DNA of 64,000 bases. Origin: Algoriphagus kandeliae (lineage in GTDB: Bacteria; Bacteroidota; Bacteroidia; Cytophagales; Cyclobacteriaceae). Position 1 is the stretch's first letter. The number at the start of each line of letters is the position of its first letter. The notes under the pieces were generated by a model that saw only the letters and a program-made list of their open reading frames with translations, was not told the DNA's origin and made no database searches. The position numbers and the translations under genes were made by a program. This document shows, in pieces, positions 15,834 to 25,491 of this stretch. Location: the NCBI RefSeq assembly GCF_004571135.1, contig NZ_SPSB01000004.1, forward strand, positions 186,001-250,000, read 5' to 3'.

Positions 15834-17265
15834 ATCTATGTGTTTTTGTTTTTGGTTGAGGTTCAAGTCTATCAATCAATAAGAAGGTCATTAAGGAAAG
15901 TAGGAGCCCGAAAATATTTGGATCCAAACCTAAAGGCATTTCCCTATTGACAAAGGTTAATCCAGCTGTAAGCCCTCCTCCCATAACCATCGAACTGATA
16001 GCTGCCTTTGGATTACTCTTGTTAAAAAAGAGACCAAAGATGACAGGAACAAGCAAACCGGAAACCATAAAGGCATATGAATACAACATCAAACTCAGAA
16101 CTTCGTTCATTTGCCAAGCCAATAAAAGTGCCACAGCTCCAATAGCGAGGGTAATCCACTGAGAAATCCGGACTTCTGCTCGGTGGGACCATTTACTGAT
16201 TACCTTTCCCATTAAGTCCGTTGTCAAGTTTCCAGAAGCAGCCATCAAGCAGGAATCAGCAGTAGAAAGAACTGCCGAAAAATAGGCTGACATCATAAGT
16301 CCGAGTATCCCCGCGGGAAGGATTTGACTTAACAAAATCGGTAAACCCATTTCAGGATCCATACTTGCAGAGGCTCCTTTCAAAATTCCCTGTTCGACAG
16401 CTACCCGAGCAAGCAAACCCAAGGAAACACCCATAAAAGCCATGATGGGCCATTCAAATAAACCTGCAATAAACCATGCTTTTTTTGCTGATTTAGTATC
16501 CTTGGCTGCAAAAATCCGCTGGTAAAGTGTCATTCCAACAAACCAAATAGGGATAATCGTAATCCCCCAATTCACCAAATCTTGCCAGGTCAAGTTGGAA
16601 AAGGAGAAAAACTCGGAAGGAAGTGTAGCCTGAATTTCTTTCCAACCACCTACATAACTATAGGCCATAGGAATTCCGATTACCATCAATCCCAACATCA
16701 AGATGATCCATTGTACTGTATCTGTATAGATAACAGCTTTCAAACCGCCCATTACTGTATATACTACAGCAATTACTCCCATTATTAGAAGCGCTGTGGA
16801 AATATCCAATGCTTCAAATGTACCTGAAGCTAATTTGGCTCCTGCCAAAAGCTGAGAAGCCGTAAATCCTAAATAGCCCAAAAAACAGATGATCGCAGCT
16901 ACTTTCGCTGTAGTCGAATTATACAAATGCCCCATAATTTGGGGGAAAGTGAAAAATTTTGAGAATGCTGCATCTGATTTAACTCTGGGAATCAATAAAA
17001 CTGCAGCAATCCAAGCTCCTAAGAGTCCTGTAAAAAGCATCCATGATCCGGAAAGTCCTAGGGCAAAGCCAAGTCCTCCCAATCCAATCGAAAATCCTCC
17101 TCCCACATCAGTAGCTACCACAGATAGCCCAATGTGCCAAGCTCCAATACTTCTACCTCCTACGTAATAATCTTCCTGACCGGTGTTTTTTCTCATGAAA
17201 TAGAAGCCCACACCGAGCATGACCAGCATATAAAAAACAAAGATCACCAGATCTATCCAATGCAT
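15820..17265 (-). CDS. Sodium:solute symporter (SSS family)
   Basis: The 481-residue protein has about thirteen hydrophobic helices and the SSS features: an N-terminal YYVGGRSIGAWHIGLSVVAT region and the central GGLKAVIYTDTVQWIILM sodium-site region. Family members take up amino acids, sugars, or carboxylates with sodium; the substrate here cannot be told from the sequence. The gene is first in a three-gene operon with GNAT and racemase-like genes. The 135-base AT-rich region upstream contains no convincing consensus promoter. Confidence 0.9.
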   Translation of the reverse strand: MHWIDLVIFVFYMLVMLGVGFYFMRKNTGQEDYYVGGRSIGAWHIGLSVVATDVGGGFSIGLGGLGFALGLSGSWMLFTGLLGAWIAAVLLIPRVKSDAAFSKFFTFPQIMGHLYNSTTAKVAAIICFLGYLGFTASQLLAGAKLASGTFEALDISTALLIMGVIAVVYTVMGGLKAVIYTDTVQWIILMLGLMVIGIPMAYSYVGGWKEIQATLPSEFFSFSNLTWQDLVNWGITIIPIWFVGMTLYQRIFAAKDTKSAKKAWFIAGLFEWPIMAFMGVSLGLLARVAVEQGILKGASASMDPEMGLPILLSQILPAGILGLMMSAYFSAVLSTADSCLMAASGNLTTDLMGKVISKWSHRAEVRISQWITLAIGAVALLLAWQMNEVLSLMLYSYAFMVSGLLVPVIFGLFFNKSNPKAAISSMVMGGGLTAGLTFVNREMPLGLDPNIFGLLLSLMTFLLIDRLEPQPKTKTHRYAKI

Positions 17266-17408
17266 TATATAGAGGGATTTGTATCAATTTGATTTAGAAT
17301 ATAATTTTTTAAAGTTAATCAATTCATGCCAAAAATGAAATAAAATTGGGTTTTTTGGGAAAATTTGATACAATAATCCAATTTTAGATTAGAATAGTGA
17401 AAAATAAA

Positions 17409-17431
17409 AAAGCCGGATCGCTCCGGCTTTT
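17409..17431 (-). terminator. Terminator of the sdhCAB operon
   Basis: AAGCCGGA and TCCGGCTT form an 8-bp stem with a short loop; on the minus strand it is followed by a T-rich run (plus-strand A-run at 17399-17410). It lies 20 bases after the sdhB stop. Confidence 0.85.
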
Positions 17432-17450
17432 CAATCGATTTTGGAAAATA

Positions 17451-18200
17451 TTACATATTCTCGCTGCTCACTACAGCTGAGAAATATTCTCTATTCATTC
17501 GTGCAATATTGGACAGGGAAATACCCTTTGGACATTCAGCTGCACAAGCACCTGTGTTGGTGCAAGCACCAAATCCTTCTGCATCCATTTGCGCGATCAT
17601 TTTCTCTGCACGTTCCTTACGCTCTACCTGACCCTGTGGCAAAAGTGCCAATTGGGAAATTTTCGCAGAGGTAAATAGCATAGCAGAAGCATTTTTACAA
17701 GCTGCCACACAGGCTCCACAACCGATACAAGTGGCCGCGTCGAACGCCTCATCCGCAATCTTTTTCGGAATTGGAATTTCATTGGCATCAGGAACACCAC
17801 CTGTATTAACAGATACATATCCACCTGCCTGAATAATTCTATCGAAGGCTGAACGGTCTACTACCAAATCCTTTACAACCGGGAAAGCTTTTGCTCTCCA
17901 AGGCTCAATGGTGATGGTATCTCCGTCAGTGAAGGAGCGCATGTGTAGCTGACAAGTGGTAGTCTGCTGAGGTCCATGAGGCTTTCCATTGATGTAAAGC
18001 GAACACATACCACAGATACCTTCTCGACAATCATGATCAAAATGAATAGGATCATCTCCCTTTTCAGTGAGCTCTTCGTTGAGCACGTCCATCATCTCCA
18101 AAAAGGACATGTCTTTGGAAATTCCATCTATTGGATAGGTGACAAAACCGCCTTGATCTGCTTTATTTTTTTGTCTCCAAACTTTTAAAGTAAGTTTCAT
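17451..18200 (-). CDS. sdhB: Succinate dehydrogenase/fumarate reductase iron-sulfur subunit
   Basis: The 249-residue subunit carries electrons from FAD to quinone. Three clusters are readable: the 2Fe-2S ligands Cys58, Cys63, Cys66 and Cys83, the 4Fe-4S motif [12 protein letters not shown], and the last motif [14 protein letters not shown]. It is the third gene of sdhC-sdhA-sdhB. The order and sequence are those of the Bacteroidota-type enzyme with a single di-haem cytochrome b subunit. Confidence 0.96.
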   Translation of the reverse strand: MKLTLKVWRQKNKADQGGFVTYPIDGISKDMSFLEMMDVLNEELTEKGDDPIHFDHDCREGICGMCSLYINGKPHGPQQTTTCQLHMRSFTDGDTITIEPWRAKAFPVVKDLVVDRSAFDRIIQAGGYVSVNTGGVPDANEIPIPKKIADEAFDAATCIGCGACVAACKNASAMLFTSAKISQLALLPQGQVERKERAEKMIAQMDAEGFGACTNTGACAAECPKGISLSNIARMNREYFSAVVSSENM

Positions 18201-18314
18201 GTCTGTGTCTTTTAAATTTCAAAGGTCACATGTAATCTCGCATGAATTGAATTATCGTTTCCTATAGATATTTCTACCATGCTCAATTCATATAACTATG
18301 AATCTTTGTCTTGA

Positions 18315-20249
18315 TTATTTATAAGAACGCTGCGTCAACTTCACATTTTCAAACTCGAGAGGCTCTTTGTTAAGCTCCTCATCTTGTCCATCTCCCATGT
18401 ATTTCCAAGCAGCTACATATGCGAAGTTTTCATCGTCACGTAGTGCTTCCCCATCAGCGGTCTGATATTCTTCTCGGAAGTGACCTCCACAGGATTCATT
18501 CCTGTTATAAGCATCATCAATCATCAATTCTCCTAGTTCAAGGAAATCAGCTACTCGATGTGCTTTTTCAAGAGTTTGGTTGAGTTCTTCGTTCTCACCC
18601 AATACTTTCACATCCTTCCAGAATTCAGCTCTTAACTCGCGTATCTCCTGCTTTGCCTTTTTAAGACCTTCTGCAGTTCGAGCCATTCCGCATTCATTCC
18701 ACATGATTTTACCAAGCTTTTTGTGGAAGTAGTCCACAGACTTGGTACCGTTAATACTCAATAATTTCTGAATTCGATCTTTAACTTCCTGAGCAGTTTT
18801 TTCAAATTCAGGATGATTTGCATCAACCGGCTTAGTACCAATTTGCGCTAGATAATCCCCAACAGTGTAAGGAATCACGAAGTAACCATCAGCTAGACCT
18901 TGCATCAATGCTGAAGCCCCCAATCGGTTGGCTCCATGGTCAGAGAAGTTTGCTTCACCCAATGCATACAATCCTGGGATAGTTGTCATCAAATTATAAT
19001 CAACCCAAAGTCCACCCATAGTGTAGTGAACAGCAGGATAAATCTTCATTGGTACTTGGTATGGATTTTCCCCGGTGATTTGCTGATACATATCGAAGAG
19101 GTTTCCATATTTCGCTCGGATCACATCTTCTCCGTCTCGCTTGATAGCATCTCGGAAATCCAAGAATACTGCTTCACCGGTTTCATTCACTCCTCGGCCT
19201 TCGTCACAAACGTATTTAGCATTTCTTGAAGCTACGTCACGAGGAACAAGGTTACCGAAGGAAGGATATTTTCTTTCCAAATAGTAATCCCGCTCGTTTT
19301 CAGGGATATCGTTGGCCTTGATTTGTCCTTTACGAAGCTTCTCTGCCATCTCTACTGTAGCAGGAACCCAAACTCGACCATCGTTTCGAAGTGACTCAGA
19401 CATCAATGTCAATTTAGACTGATGATCACCTGAAACAGGAATACATGTTGGGTGAATTTGGGTGTAGCAAGGGTTAGCGAAATACGCTCCACGCTTGTGC
19501 GCTCTCCAGGCAGCCGTAACGTTTGATCCCATCGCATTCGTGGAAAGGAAGAATACGTTTCCATAACCACCAGTACAAAGAAGAACTGCATGGGCCGCAT
19601 GCGTTTCGATTGCTCCAGTTATCAAATTTCGTGTAACGATACCTCTCGCATGTCCATCGATAACAACAACGTCCATCATTTCGGTACGCGGGTAAAGCTT
19701 CACTTTTCCATTTGCTACCTGACGGCTTAATGCGGAGTAAGCTCCCAAAAGCAATTGCTGTCCAGTTTGACCTCTAGCGTAGAATGTTCTGGAAACCTGC
19801 GCACCACCGAAAGATCGGTTAGCTAACAAACCTCCATATTCACGAGCAAAAGGAACACCTTGAGCCACACACTGGTCGATGATATTTACAGAGACTTCAG
19901 CAAGTCGGTAAACATTACCTTCTCTTGCACGATAGTCACCTCCTTTAATCGTATCATAAAACAGACGGAAGATTGAGTCTCCGTCATTTTGATAGTTTTT
20001 CGCAGCGTTGATACCTCCCTGAGCAGCAATAGAGTGTGCTCTTCGAGGGCTGTCTTGGAAACAGAAGGCTTTTACATTATACCCCAACTCAGCCAAAGAA
20101 GCTGCAGCGGAAGCACCTGCCAAGCCGGTACCCACCACGATTACCTCGTACTTTCTTTTATTCGCCGGATTGACCAGCTTCATGTTAAACTTATGCTTGG
20201 TCCATTTTTCCGCCAAAGGACCGGCTGGTATTTTGGAATCTAGTATCAT
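18315..20249 (-). CDS. sdhA: Succinate dehydrogenase/fumarate reductase flavoprotein subunit
   Basis: This 644-residue subunit oxidises succinate. It has the FAD-binding dinucleotide fold [19 protein letters not shown], the histidine region [17 protein letters not shown] where FAD is covalently bound, the catalytic TQIHPT segment and the VHYTMGGLW segment with the substrate-binding residues. It lies 13 bases after sdhC, so the two are co-transcribed, and a 114-base gap separates it from sdhB. Confidence 0.97.
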   Translation of the reverse strand: MILDSKIPAGPLAEKWTKHKFNMKLVNPANKRKYEVIVVGTGLAGASAAASLAELGYNVKAFCFQDSPRRAHSIAAQGGINAAKNYQNDGDSIFRLFYDTIKGGDYRAREGNVYRLAEVSVNIIDQCVAQGVPFAREYGGLLANRSFGGAQVSRTFYARGQTGQQLLLGAYSALSRQVANGKVKLYPRTEMMDVVVIDGHARGIVTRNLITGAIETHAAHAVLLCTGGYGNVFFLSTNAMGSNVTAAWRAHKRGAYFANPCYTQIHPTCIPVSGDHQSKLTLMSESLRNDGRVWVPATVEMAEKLRKGQIKANDIPENERDYYLERKYPSFGNLVPRDVASRNAKYVCDEGRGVNETGEAVFLDFRDAIKRDGEDVIRAKYGNLFDMYQQITGENPYQVPMKIYPAVHYTMGGLWVDYNLMTTIPGLYALGEANFSDHGANRLGASALMQGLADGYFVIPYTVGDYLAQIGTKPVDANHPEFEKTAQEVKDRIQKLLSINGTKSVDYFHKKLGKIMWNECGMARTAEGLKKAKQEIRELRAEFWKDVKVLGENEELNQTLEKAHRVADFLELGELMIDDAYNRNESCGGHFREEYQTADGEALRDDENFAYVAAWKYMGDGQDEELNKEPLEFENVKLTQRSYK

Positions 20250-20262
20250 AAAAGACGATGGA

Positions 20263-20943
20263 TTAGCTAGTGAAATAAATATAAAGTGGCATGCTGGCGA
20301 ATAAAACCGGCACCACGATGCAGTATATTCTTCCGATAAGTTCGATAGCAGGAGAATATTTCACATGGTTCAAGCCTAGTGTTTGAAAGGCACTTGCAAA
20401 ACCATGAGACAAGTGAAAGCTCAAGAATCCCATTGCAATCACATATCCCGCTACCAAAATTTCATTTTGGAATGCAAACTGAACAATCTGATAAAGATCC
20501 TTATAAGTTTCTCCCTCATAGGTCACCATCGGCATATCGCCCCAGTGCATTTTTGCCCAGAATCCCTGCATGTGTACCACTAAGAAAATGAGAATAATGG
20601 TACCTAAAACTCCCATATTTCTGGAAGACCAGGCAGAATTGGTAGATGCTTTTGACTCAGCATAGCCCACAGGTCTAGCTGATTTGTTTTTGCGAGTAAG
20701 GAGAATTGAATAAATCACGTGGGCGATTACAGATATATATGTCAAGTAAGACAAAATCTTCACCGCCGGATTAGTGGTCATAAATTGGGCATATTTGTTA
20801 AATGCCTCACCACCGTCTCCTTTAAACAACAACATGTTACCAGAAACATGGCCTGTCAAAAACAGGATGAGGAAGAGACCTGTCAAAGCCATGATCAGCT
20901 TTCTTCCCAAGGTGCTACTTAAGGTTTTTGTAACCCAGCTCAT
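20263..20943 (-). CDS. sdhC: Succinate dehydrogenase cytochrome b subunit
   Basis: The 226-residue membrane protein has five hydrophobic helices (about 15-35, 60-80, 105-125, 155-175, 195-220) and histidines for two b haems (for instance [21 protein letters not shown] and FHLSHGF), the layout of the single-subunit b558-type anchor known from Bacillus and Bacteroides. It is first in the operon and has a good promoter match upstream at 20993-21023. Confidence 0.95.
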   Translation of the reverse strand: MSWVTKTLSSTLGRKLIMALTGLFLILFLTGHVSGNMLLFKGDGGEAFNKYAQFMTTNPAVKILSYLTYISVIAHVIYSILLTRKNKSARPVGYAESKASTNSAWSSRNMGVLGTIILIFLVVHMQGFWAKMHWGDMPMVTYEGETYKDLYQIVQFAFQNEILVAGYVIAMGFLSFHLSHGFASAFQTLGLNHVKYSPAIELIGRIYCIVVPVLFASMPLYIYFTS

Positions 20944-20992
20944 AGAATTTTTTTCTTTTGTTAAAACGAATGTCTTATTTCTATACCGGGAC

Positions 20993-21023
20993 CAAATTTA
21001 CGCCTCCGACAGCTAGCAAACAA
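20993..21023 (-). promoter_or_regulatory. Predicted sdhCAB promoter
   Basis: On the minus strand TTG (21021-21023; or TTTG at 21017-21020) is followed by TAAATTTG (20993-21000) with a 20-base (or 16-base) spacer. This matches the Bacteroidota housekeeping consensus. Transcription would start near 20986, about 43 bases before the sdhC ATG. Confidence 0.65.
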
Positions 21024-21191
21024 TCCATTCGTAAAGCCCTAAGTTATTTTAAAACGTTCTAAATAATTTTTGAAAATTCTACTCGTTTTCCGCTAAATTG
21101 TTGATCAATCAACAGCCTGTTCAATTTTATTGTTTGATTTTAAGCAGAATTTCTACTTACTTCCATTTATTTCGTATAGAGCTAAAAAACC

Positions 21192-21199
21192 TACGTTTG
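21192..21199 (+). promoter_or_regulatory. Possible -7 box for the T9SS substrate gene
   Basis: TACGTTTG matches TAnnTTTG and lies 60 bases before the ATG at 21260. No clear TTG is seen at the expected -33 position, so the call is weak. Confidence 0.35.
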
Positions 21200-21259
21200 A
21201 CTAACTCCAACCTTTCATGTCTAAAAGGAGTTTTGATTATCATAGGAAACTGAAAAATT

Positions 21260-24034
21260 ATGAAGCTGAAATATTCCTTAGCATTTTTTTTCTTCTTAAT
21301 CCTTGCTATCAGTGATGCTTGGGCAACGCATATTAGAGCGGGAGAAATCATTGCCGAACGCATATCCGTCCAAACATTAACATACCGAATCACTGTAGTC
21401 GGATATACGGACACCCGATCCAATGTAGTTTTTGGTCCGGGGGTTATAAACTTTGGAGACGGAAGAGAAGAACAACTCAACACGGAGAGTGATTTTTCAT
21501 TGGTGGAACTTGTGGCCCCTCAAGTGGAAAAAAACACCTTCGTCATCACCCATACTTTTCAAGGGCCTGGCACCTATACCATCCGTTTTCAGGAGTTCAA
21601 TCGAAATGATTTGACTCTGAACATGGATAATTCGGTGGATACGCCATTCTATGTAGAGACTCAAATCACCATTGACCCTTTTATAGGGGTAAATAATTCC
21701 CCTGTACTGACAATTCCTCCAGTAGACAATGGAGCTGTAAACGTTCGGTTCATTCACAATCCAGGAGCCTATGATCCTGATGGAGACAGCTTGGCTTATG
21801 AGTTGGATATCCCTAAGCAAGCATTCCAGAGACCAGTAAATAATTATCGTGATCCCAATGTCGCTGAGTTTTCTACCAACCAGGAATCCGGTGCAACTCC
21901 TGCTCTATTTTCAATTGATGAGCTATTCGGGGATTTAATCTGGGATGCTCCAGGTACGGCGGGACAGTTTAACGTGGCATTCCGAATCAAAGAATATAGA
22001 AAGCTAGATGGAGTTTGGACGCAGATCGGATATGTTGTTCGCGATATGCAGATCATTATCGAAAACTCCAACAATAGAAGACCGGAATTAATCCTTCCAC
22101 CTGATCTCTGTGTGGAAGCAGGTACGCTTATCGAAGAAATCATTCAGGGTCAGGACCCAGATGGTGATCCTATCAAAATTGAAGTTTTTGGAGAGCCGAT
22201 GGAAATCACCACCTCTCCTGCTTCCTACAGCCCGGAACCTACCTTTCAAAGTTCACCTGGAATCGTAGATTTTTCTTGGCAAACTGTCTGTAATCACGTT
22301 CGTGCTCGAGAATACGATGTACGCGTAAGAATCACGGATCAGCCTCAATCCGGTCCTTCCTTGGTGGATATTCGTACTTGGAGGATTAAAGTAATTGGAC
22401 CACCTCCTGTATGGGACGATCTTGAGCAACAAACCGGCAGAACCGTTGAGCTCAATTGGGATCCTTATGTCTGTGGCAATTCGGCCAGCGAAATGCAAAT
22501 CTGGAGAAGAATCAATTCTGATCCTTATGTACCAGATAGTTGTGAAACAGGAATTCGTCCAGGCTACGAGTTGATTGGAATCACTGATATGGAAACCTTC
22601 AGCTTCACCGATTTAAATGGTGGTGAAGGCCTAGCTCCAGGCAATACTTATTGCTACCGATTGGTAGCAGCATTCCCAGAGCCTAGGTTAGGTGAAAGTA
22701 TTGTGTCTGAAGAAATCTGTATCACCATTGATGTAGATGTCCCAATCATTACCAATGTCAGCATCGAAGAGACGGATGAGCAGAATGGGGAAATTTTTGT
22801 GAAATGGACCCCACCCTATGATATCGATACTATCCAATTCCCAGGGCCATATAGCTATGAGCTTATTCGACAAGATGGGTTTTCGGGTTCCAATAACAGA
22901 ACCAGTTTGGGTATAACAAGCGATACCCTGTTTACGGATACCGGTTTGAATACAGAAGATTTGGTCTATAATTACAAGGTCGTTCTCCTAGACAACGGCA
23001 CCAAAATAGACACTTCATCTACCGCTTCTACTGTCAGACTTGAGCCAACTATCATCAATCAAGCAATTGAGCTCAATTGGACTTTCGAAGTTCCTTGGAA
23101 CAACTCCATCGGTGAATACAAGCACGAGGTATATCGAAACAGAACGGATGCCAATGCCCAAGATGCCGATACCTTTGAATTGATTGCTGAGGTGGATGTC
23201 ACCCAAAATGGATTCACATTCCTGGATGATGGAAGCTTTAATGGAATTCCTTTAGAACGAGAAATTGAGTATTGCTATTATGTTGTGACCAAAGGAGCTT
23301 ATAATGTGGCAGGATTGGTATATCCATTGGAAAACAAATCACAAATTGTCTGCGCAAAACCAGATGACAATCGCCTTCCTTGTCCTCCAGTATTGACTTT
23401 TGATGGGCCAGTTTGTTCGGAATACCTGGCTGAGCAACCTTGTAATACGAATACATTTTATCATGATTTGAGCTGGGAACCTGATTTCTCGGGAGATTGT
23501 GATGATGAGCTTTCCGGCTATCGTTTGTATTACACGCCTGATGGAGAAGAAGGACAGTTTGAGCTTATTGCCGAACTCAGTTCTTTGGAGCTTTCTACTA
23601 GAATATCCAATCTGACAACGTTCCGAGGCTGCTATTACATTACTGCCATTGACAGATCTGGAAATGAGAGCGAACCAAGTAATATCGTCTGCGTGGACAA
23701 TTGCCCATTCTATGAACTTCCGAATGCCTTCACGCCGAATGGAGATGGATTGAATGATACGTTTATTGCATTTGACAATCCATTTTCTCAATGCCCTCGC
23801 TTCGTTCTTGGAGTGGAGATTTTCATCGTCAATCGCTGGGGAGCTGAGGTATTCAGATACAATAGCTTGGAATCTTCAGAAAATGACGTTTTCATTCGAT
23901 GGGATGGAAAAGACCAAAATGGTAACGATCTACCAGCCGGAACCTACTTCTATTCCGGAAAAGTGACCTTTGACGTATTGGACCCAAGCCAAAAAGAACA
24001 AGAACTGAAGGGAACCATTCAGATTCTTCGATGA
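21260..24034 (+). CDS. Large secreted protein with gliding motility-associated (T9SS type B) C-terminal domain
   Basis: The protein has 924 residues. A signal peptide (residues 1-22, ending DAWA) is followed by an N-terminal beta-rich region (PKD/cadherin-like, with YDPDGDSLAYELDIP), several fibronectin III-like repeats (about residues 385-810) and a C-terminal type B sorting domain beginning LPNAFTPNGDGLNDTF and ending GTYFYSGKVTF...GTIQILR. These domains direct export through the Bacteroidota type IX secretion system. It is likely a surface or extracellular adhesin or matrix protein; no enzymatic motif is seen. The next gene overlaps its stop by 4 bases. Confidence 0.9.
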   Translation: MKLKYSLAFFFFLILAISDAWATHIRAGEIIAERISVQTLTYRITVVGYTDTRSNVVFGPGVINFGDGREEQLNTESDFSLVELVAPQVEKNTFVITHTFQGPGTYTIRFQEFNRNDLTLNMDNSVDTPFYVETQITIDPFIGVNNSPVLTIPPVDNGAVNVRFIHNPGAYDPDGDSLAYELDIPKQAFQRPVNNYRDPNVAEFSTNQESGATPALFSIDELFGDLIWDAPGTAGQFNVAFRIKEYRKLDGVWTQIGYVVRDMQIIIENSNNRRPELILPPDLCVEAGTLIEEIIQGQDPDGDPIKIEVFGEPMEITTSPASYSPEPTFQSSPGIVDFSWQTVCNHVRAREYDVRVRITDQPQSGPSLVDIRTWRIKVIGPPPVWDDLEQQTGRTVELNWDPYVCGNSASEMQIWRRINSDPYVPDSCETGIRPGYELIGITDMETFSFTDLNGGEGLAPGNTYCYRLVAAFPEPRLGESIVSEEICITIDVDVPIITNVSIEETDEQNGEIFVKWTPPYDIDTIQFPGPYSYELIRQDGFSGSNNRTSLGITSDTLFTDTGLNTEDLVYNYKVVLLDNGTKIDTSSTASTVRLEPTIINQAIELNWTFEVPWNNSIGEYKHEVYRNRTDANAQDADTFELIAEVDVTQNGFTFLDDGSFNGIPLEREIEYCYYVVTKGAYNVAGLVYPLENKSQIVCAKPDDNRLPCPPVLTFDGPVCSEYLAEQPCNTNTFYHDLSWEPDFSGDCDDELSGYRLYYTPDGEEGQFELIAELSSLELSTRISNLTTFRGCYYITAIDRSGNESEPSNIVCVDNCPFYELPNAFTPNGDGLNDTFIAFDNPFSQCPRFVLGVEIFIVNRWGAEVFRYNSLESSENDVFIRWDGKDQNGNDLPAGTYFYSGKVTFDVLDPSQKEQELKGTIQILR

Positions 24035-24459
24035 ATGAATCAAAGTCCATAATTTTCTTCGATGGAGTATGCAATCTTTGCAATAGCTCCATCGATTTTA
24101 TTCTTCAACGAGATAAAAACAACCGATTTCTAGTAGGTGCGTTACAGGATGATTTTTCAAAAAAAATATTGTCAAATTATTCAGTAAAGCCTGATTATTT
24201 AGATTCTCTTGTTCTGCTTGAGAATGATCAAATTTTTTATCGAAGTACTGCTGCTCTAAAAATAGCCAAATACCTAAGTGGGCTTTGGCCTGCTTTTTAC
24301 ATCTTCATTATTTTCCCAAGCTGGCTAAGAGATCCCATATATGATTGGATTGGAAGAAATCGATACCGATGGTTTGGAAAGAAAAATACCTGTAGACTTC
24401 CAACTCCTGAGGAAGAGGCGAAATTCCTTTCCCCAAAAACTTATTCTCAAAAAGCCTGA
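24031..24459 (+). CDS. DCC family thiol-disulfide oxidoreductase-like protein (DUF393)
   Basis: The 142-residue protein starts with IIFFDGVCNLCNSSIDFI, the DxxCxxC signature of the DCC family, with Cys14 and Cys17, and ends with the RNRYRWFGK segment typical of the family. The fold is thioredoxin-like; members are presumed to catalyse thiol-disulfide exchange, but few are characterised. It overlaps the preceding gene by ATGA and ends 13 bases inside the convergent sbtA-like gene. Confidence 0.9.
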   Translation: MNESKSIIFFDGVCNLCNSSIDFILQRDKNNRFLVGALQDDFSKKILSNYSVKPDYLDSLVLLENDQIFYRSTAALKIAKYLSGLWPAFYIFIIFPSWLRDPIYDWIGRNRYRWFGKKNTCRLPTPEEEAKFLSPKTYSQKA

Positions 24460-25406
24460 ATAATCATCCAATAGATCGGCATCCCCAAGGTAATATTGAA
24501 TGGAAATGTGATGGCCAAAGCCATTGGAATATAGAGTCCCTCATCAGCTTCTGGATTGGCTAGCTTCATGGCTGCTGGTACTGCAATGTAGGAAGCACTT
24601 GCTCCTAGAATTGCGAAAATAAAGCGATCGCCCACATCAGGTACGATCCAATAACTCAAGACCGAAACTATGCTTCCGTTTACTAGCGGAACCAAAATCG
24701 CGAAGAAGGTAGAGAAATAGCCGTTTTTGAAAAAAGCTTTCAATTTTCGACCGCTACTAATCCCCATATCTAAGAGAAATACCGCCAAAAAACCTTTGAA
24801 AATATCGGTCACAAATGGCTTGATACCTTCTGCTTGCTTCTCATCTGCAATCAAACCAATGACCAAACTTCCCATAATTAAAAGTACCGAACCATTGGTA
24901 AAGGCATGTTTGATAATTCCCCTAACTCCTCCAGGAGTTTTAGTGTCAGAATATTTTCGAAGTAAAATAACCCCGGAAATAATTGCCGGTGCTTCCATCA
25001 GGGCCATCACCGCAACCATATGTCCACCAAAGGTTACCCCTTGCGTATCCAAAAAAGAAGCGGCTGCTACAAATGTTACAGCAGAAATAGAACCATAGGC
25101 TGCGGAAATCGCCGCGGCATTAGGAGTTCCTAACCGAGGCTTCAGGATAAAAAAGGTATAAAAAGGAACAGCTGCGGAAAGGACCAAACCAAAAATCAAA
25201 GCCCACACAATATACATTTCAAAATTACTGTGGGAAAGTTCCTGACCACCTTTAAATCCAATAGAAAGCATCAGATAAAGTGCGATGAATTTGGCAGAGG
25301 TCGGGGGAATCTCTAAATCACTCTTGAATTTGACCGCCAAAATCCCCAACACAAAAAACAGCAAACTGGGATTGGTCAGGTTATTTATCAGAATTTCAAA
25401 ATTCAT
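24447..25406 (-). CDS. Sodium-dependent bicarbonate transporter family permease (SbtA-like)
   Basis: This 319-residue membrane protein has about ten hydrophobic helices and matches the SbtA/DUF897 family, which in cyanobacteria imports bicarbonate with sodium. Conserved family features include the N-terminal NPSLLFFVLGILAVKFKSDLE and the later LLDMGISSGRKL segment. The divergent LysR gene 85 bases away is a typical partner of such transporters. No SbtB-like PII gene is adjacent. The bicarbonate substrate is a family-based inference. Confidence 0.88.
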   Translation of the reverse strand: MNFEILINNLTNPSLLFFVLGILAVKFKSDLEIPPTSAKFIALYLMLSIGFKGGQELSHSNFEMYIVWALIFGLVLSAAVPFYTFFILKPRLGTPNAAAISAAYGSISAVTFVAAASFLDTQGVTFGGHMVAVMALMEAPAIISGVILLRKYSDTKTPGGVRGIIKHAFTNGSVLLIMGSLVIGLIADEKQAEGIKPFVTDIFKGFLAVFLLDMGISSGRKLKAFFKNGYFSTFFAILVPLVNGSIVSVLSYWIVPDVGDRFIFAILGASASYIAVPAAMKLANPEADEGLYIPMALAITFPFNITLGMPIYWMIIQAF

Positions 25407-25456
25407 AACACAAAGATTTACAGAAAAAATTTAAATAAAACAGAAACATAATTTTT

Positions 25457-25480
25457 TTTGATCGTATTATACTTTTGTAT
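25457..25480 (+). promoter_or_regulatory. Possible LysR operator and promoter between sbtA-like gene and lysR
   Basis: ATAC-TTTT-GTAT at 25469-25480 is an inverted repeat of the T-N-A type bound by LysR regulators, and TACTTTTG at 25470-25477 within it matches the Bacteroidota -7 box. The ATG of lysR follows at 25492. A regulator bound here would overlap its own promoter, as expected for autorepression. Confidence 0.4.
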
Positions 25481-25491
25481 CAGATTTAGTT

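Larger units (their letters stand above)
20944..21259. other. Divergent promoter region between sdhC and the T9SS substrate gene
   Basis: This 316-base interval has no coding frame of note. It is AT-rich, with a predicted sdhC promoter on the minus strand near 21000, a possible -7 box TACGTTTG on the plus strand at 21192-21199, and a short inverted repeat TTGATCAA at 21110-21117. I see no RNA gene in it. Confidence 0.5.

Noticed and set aside
23339..23791. 150-residue minus-strand frame
   Set aside because: It is antisense to the T9SS substrate gene and has shadow-like composition.
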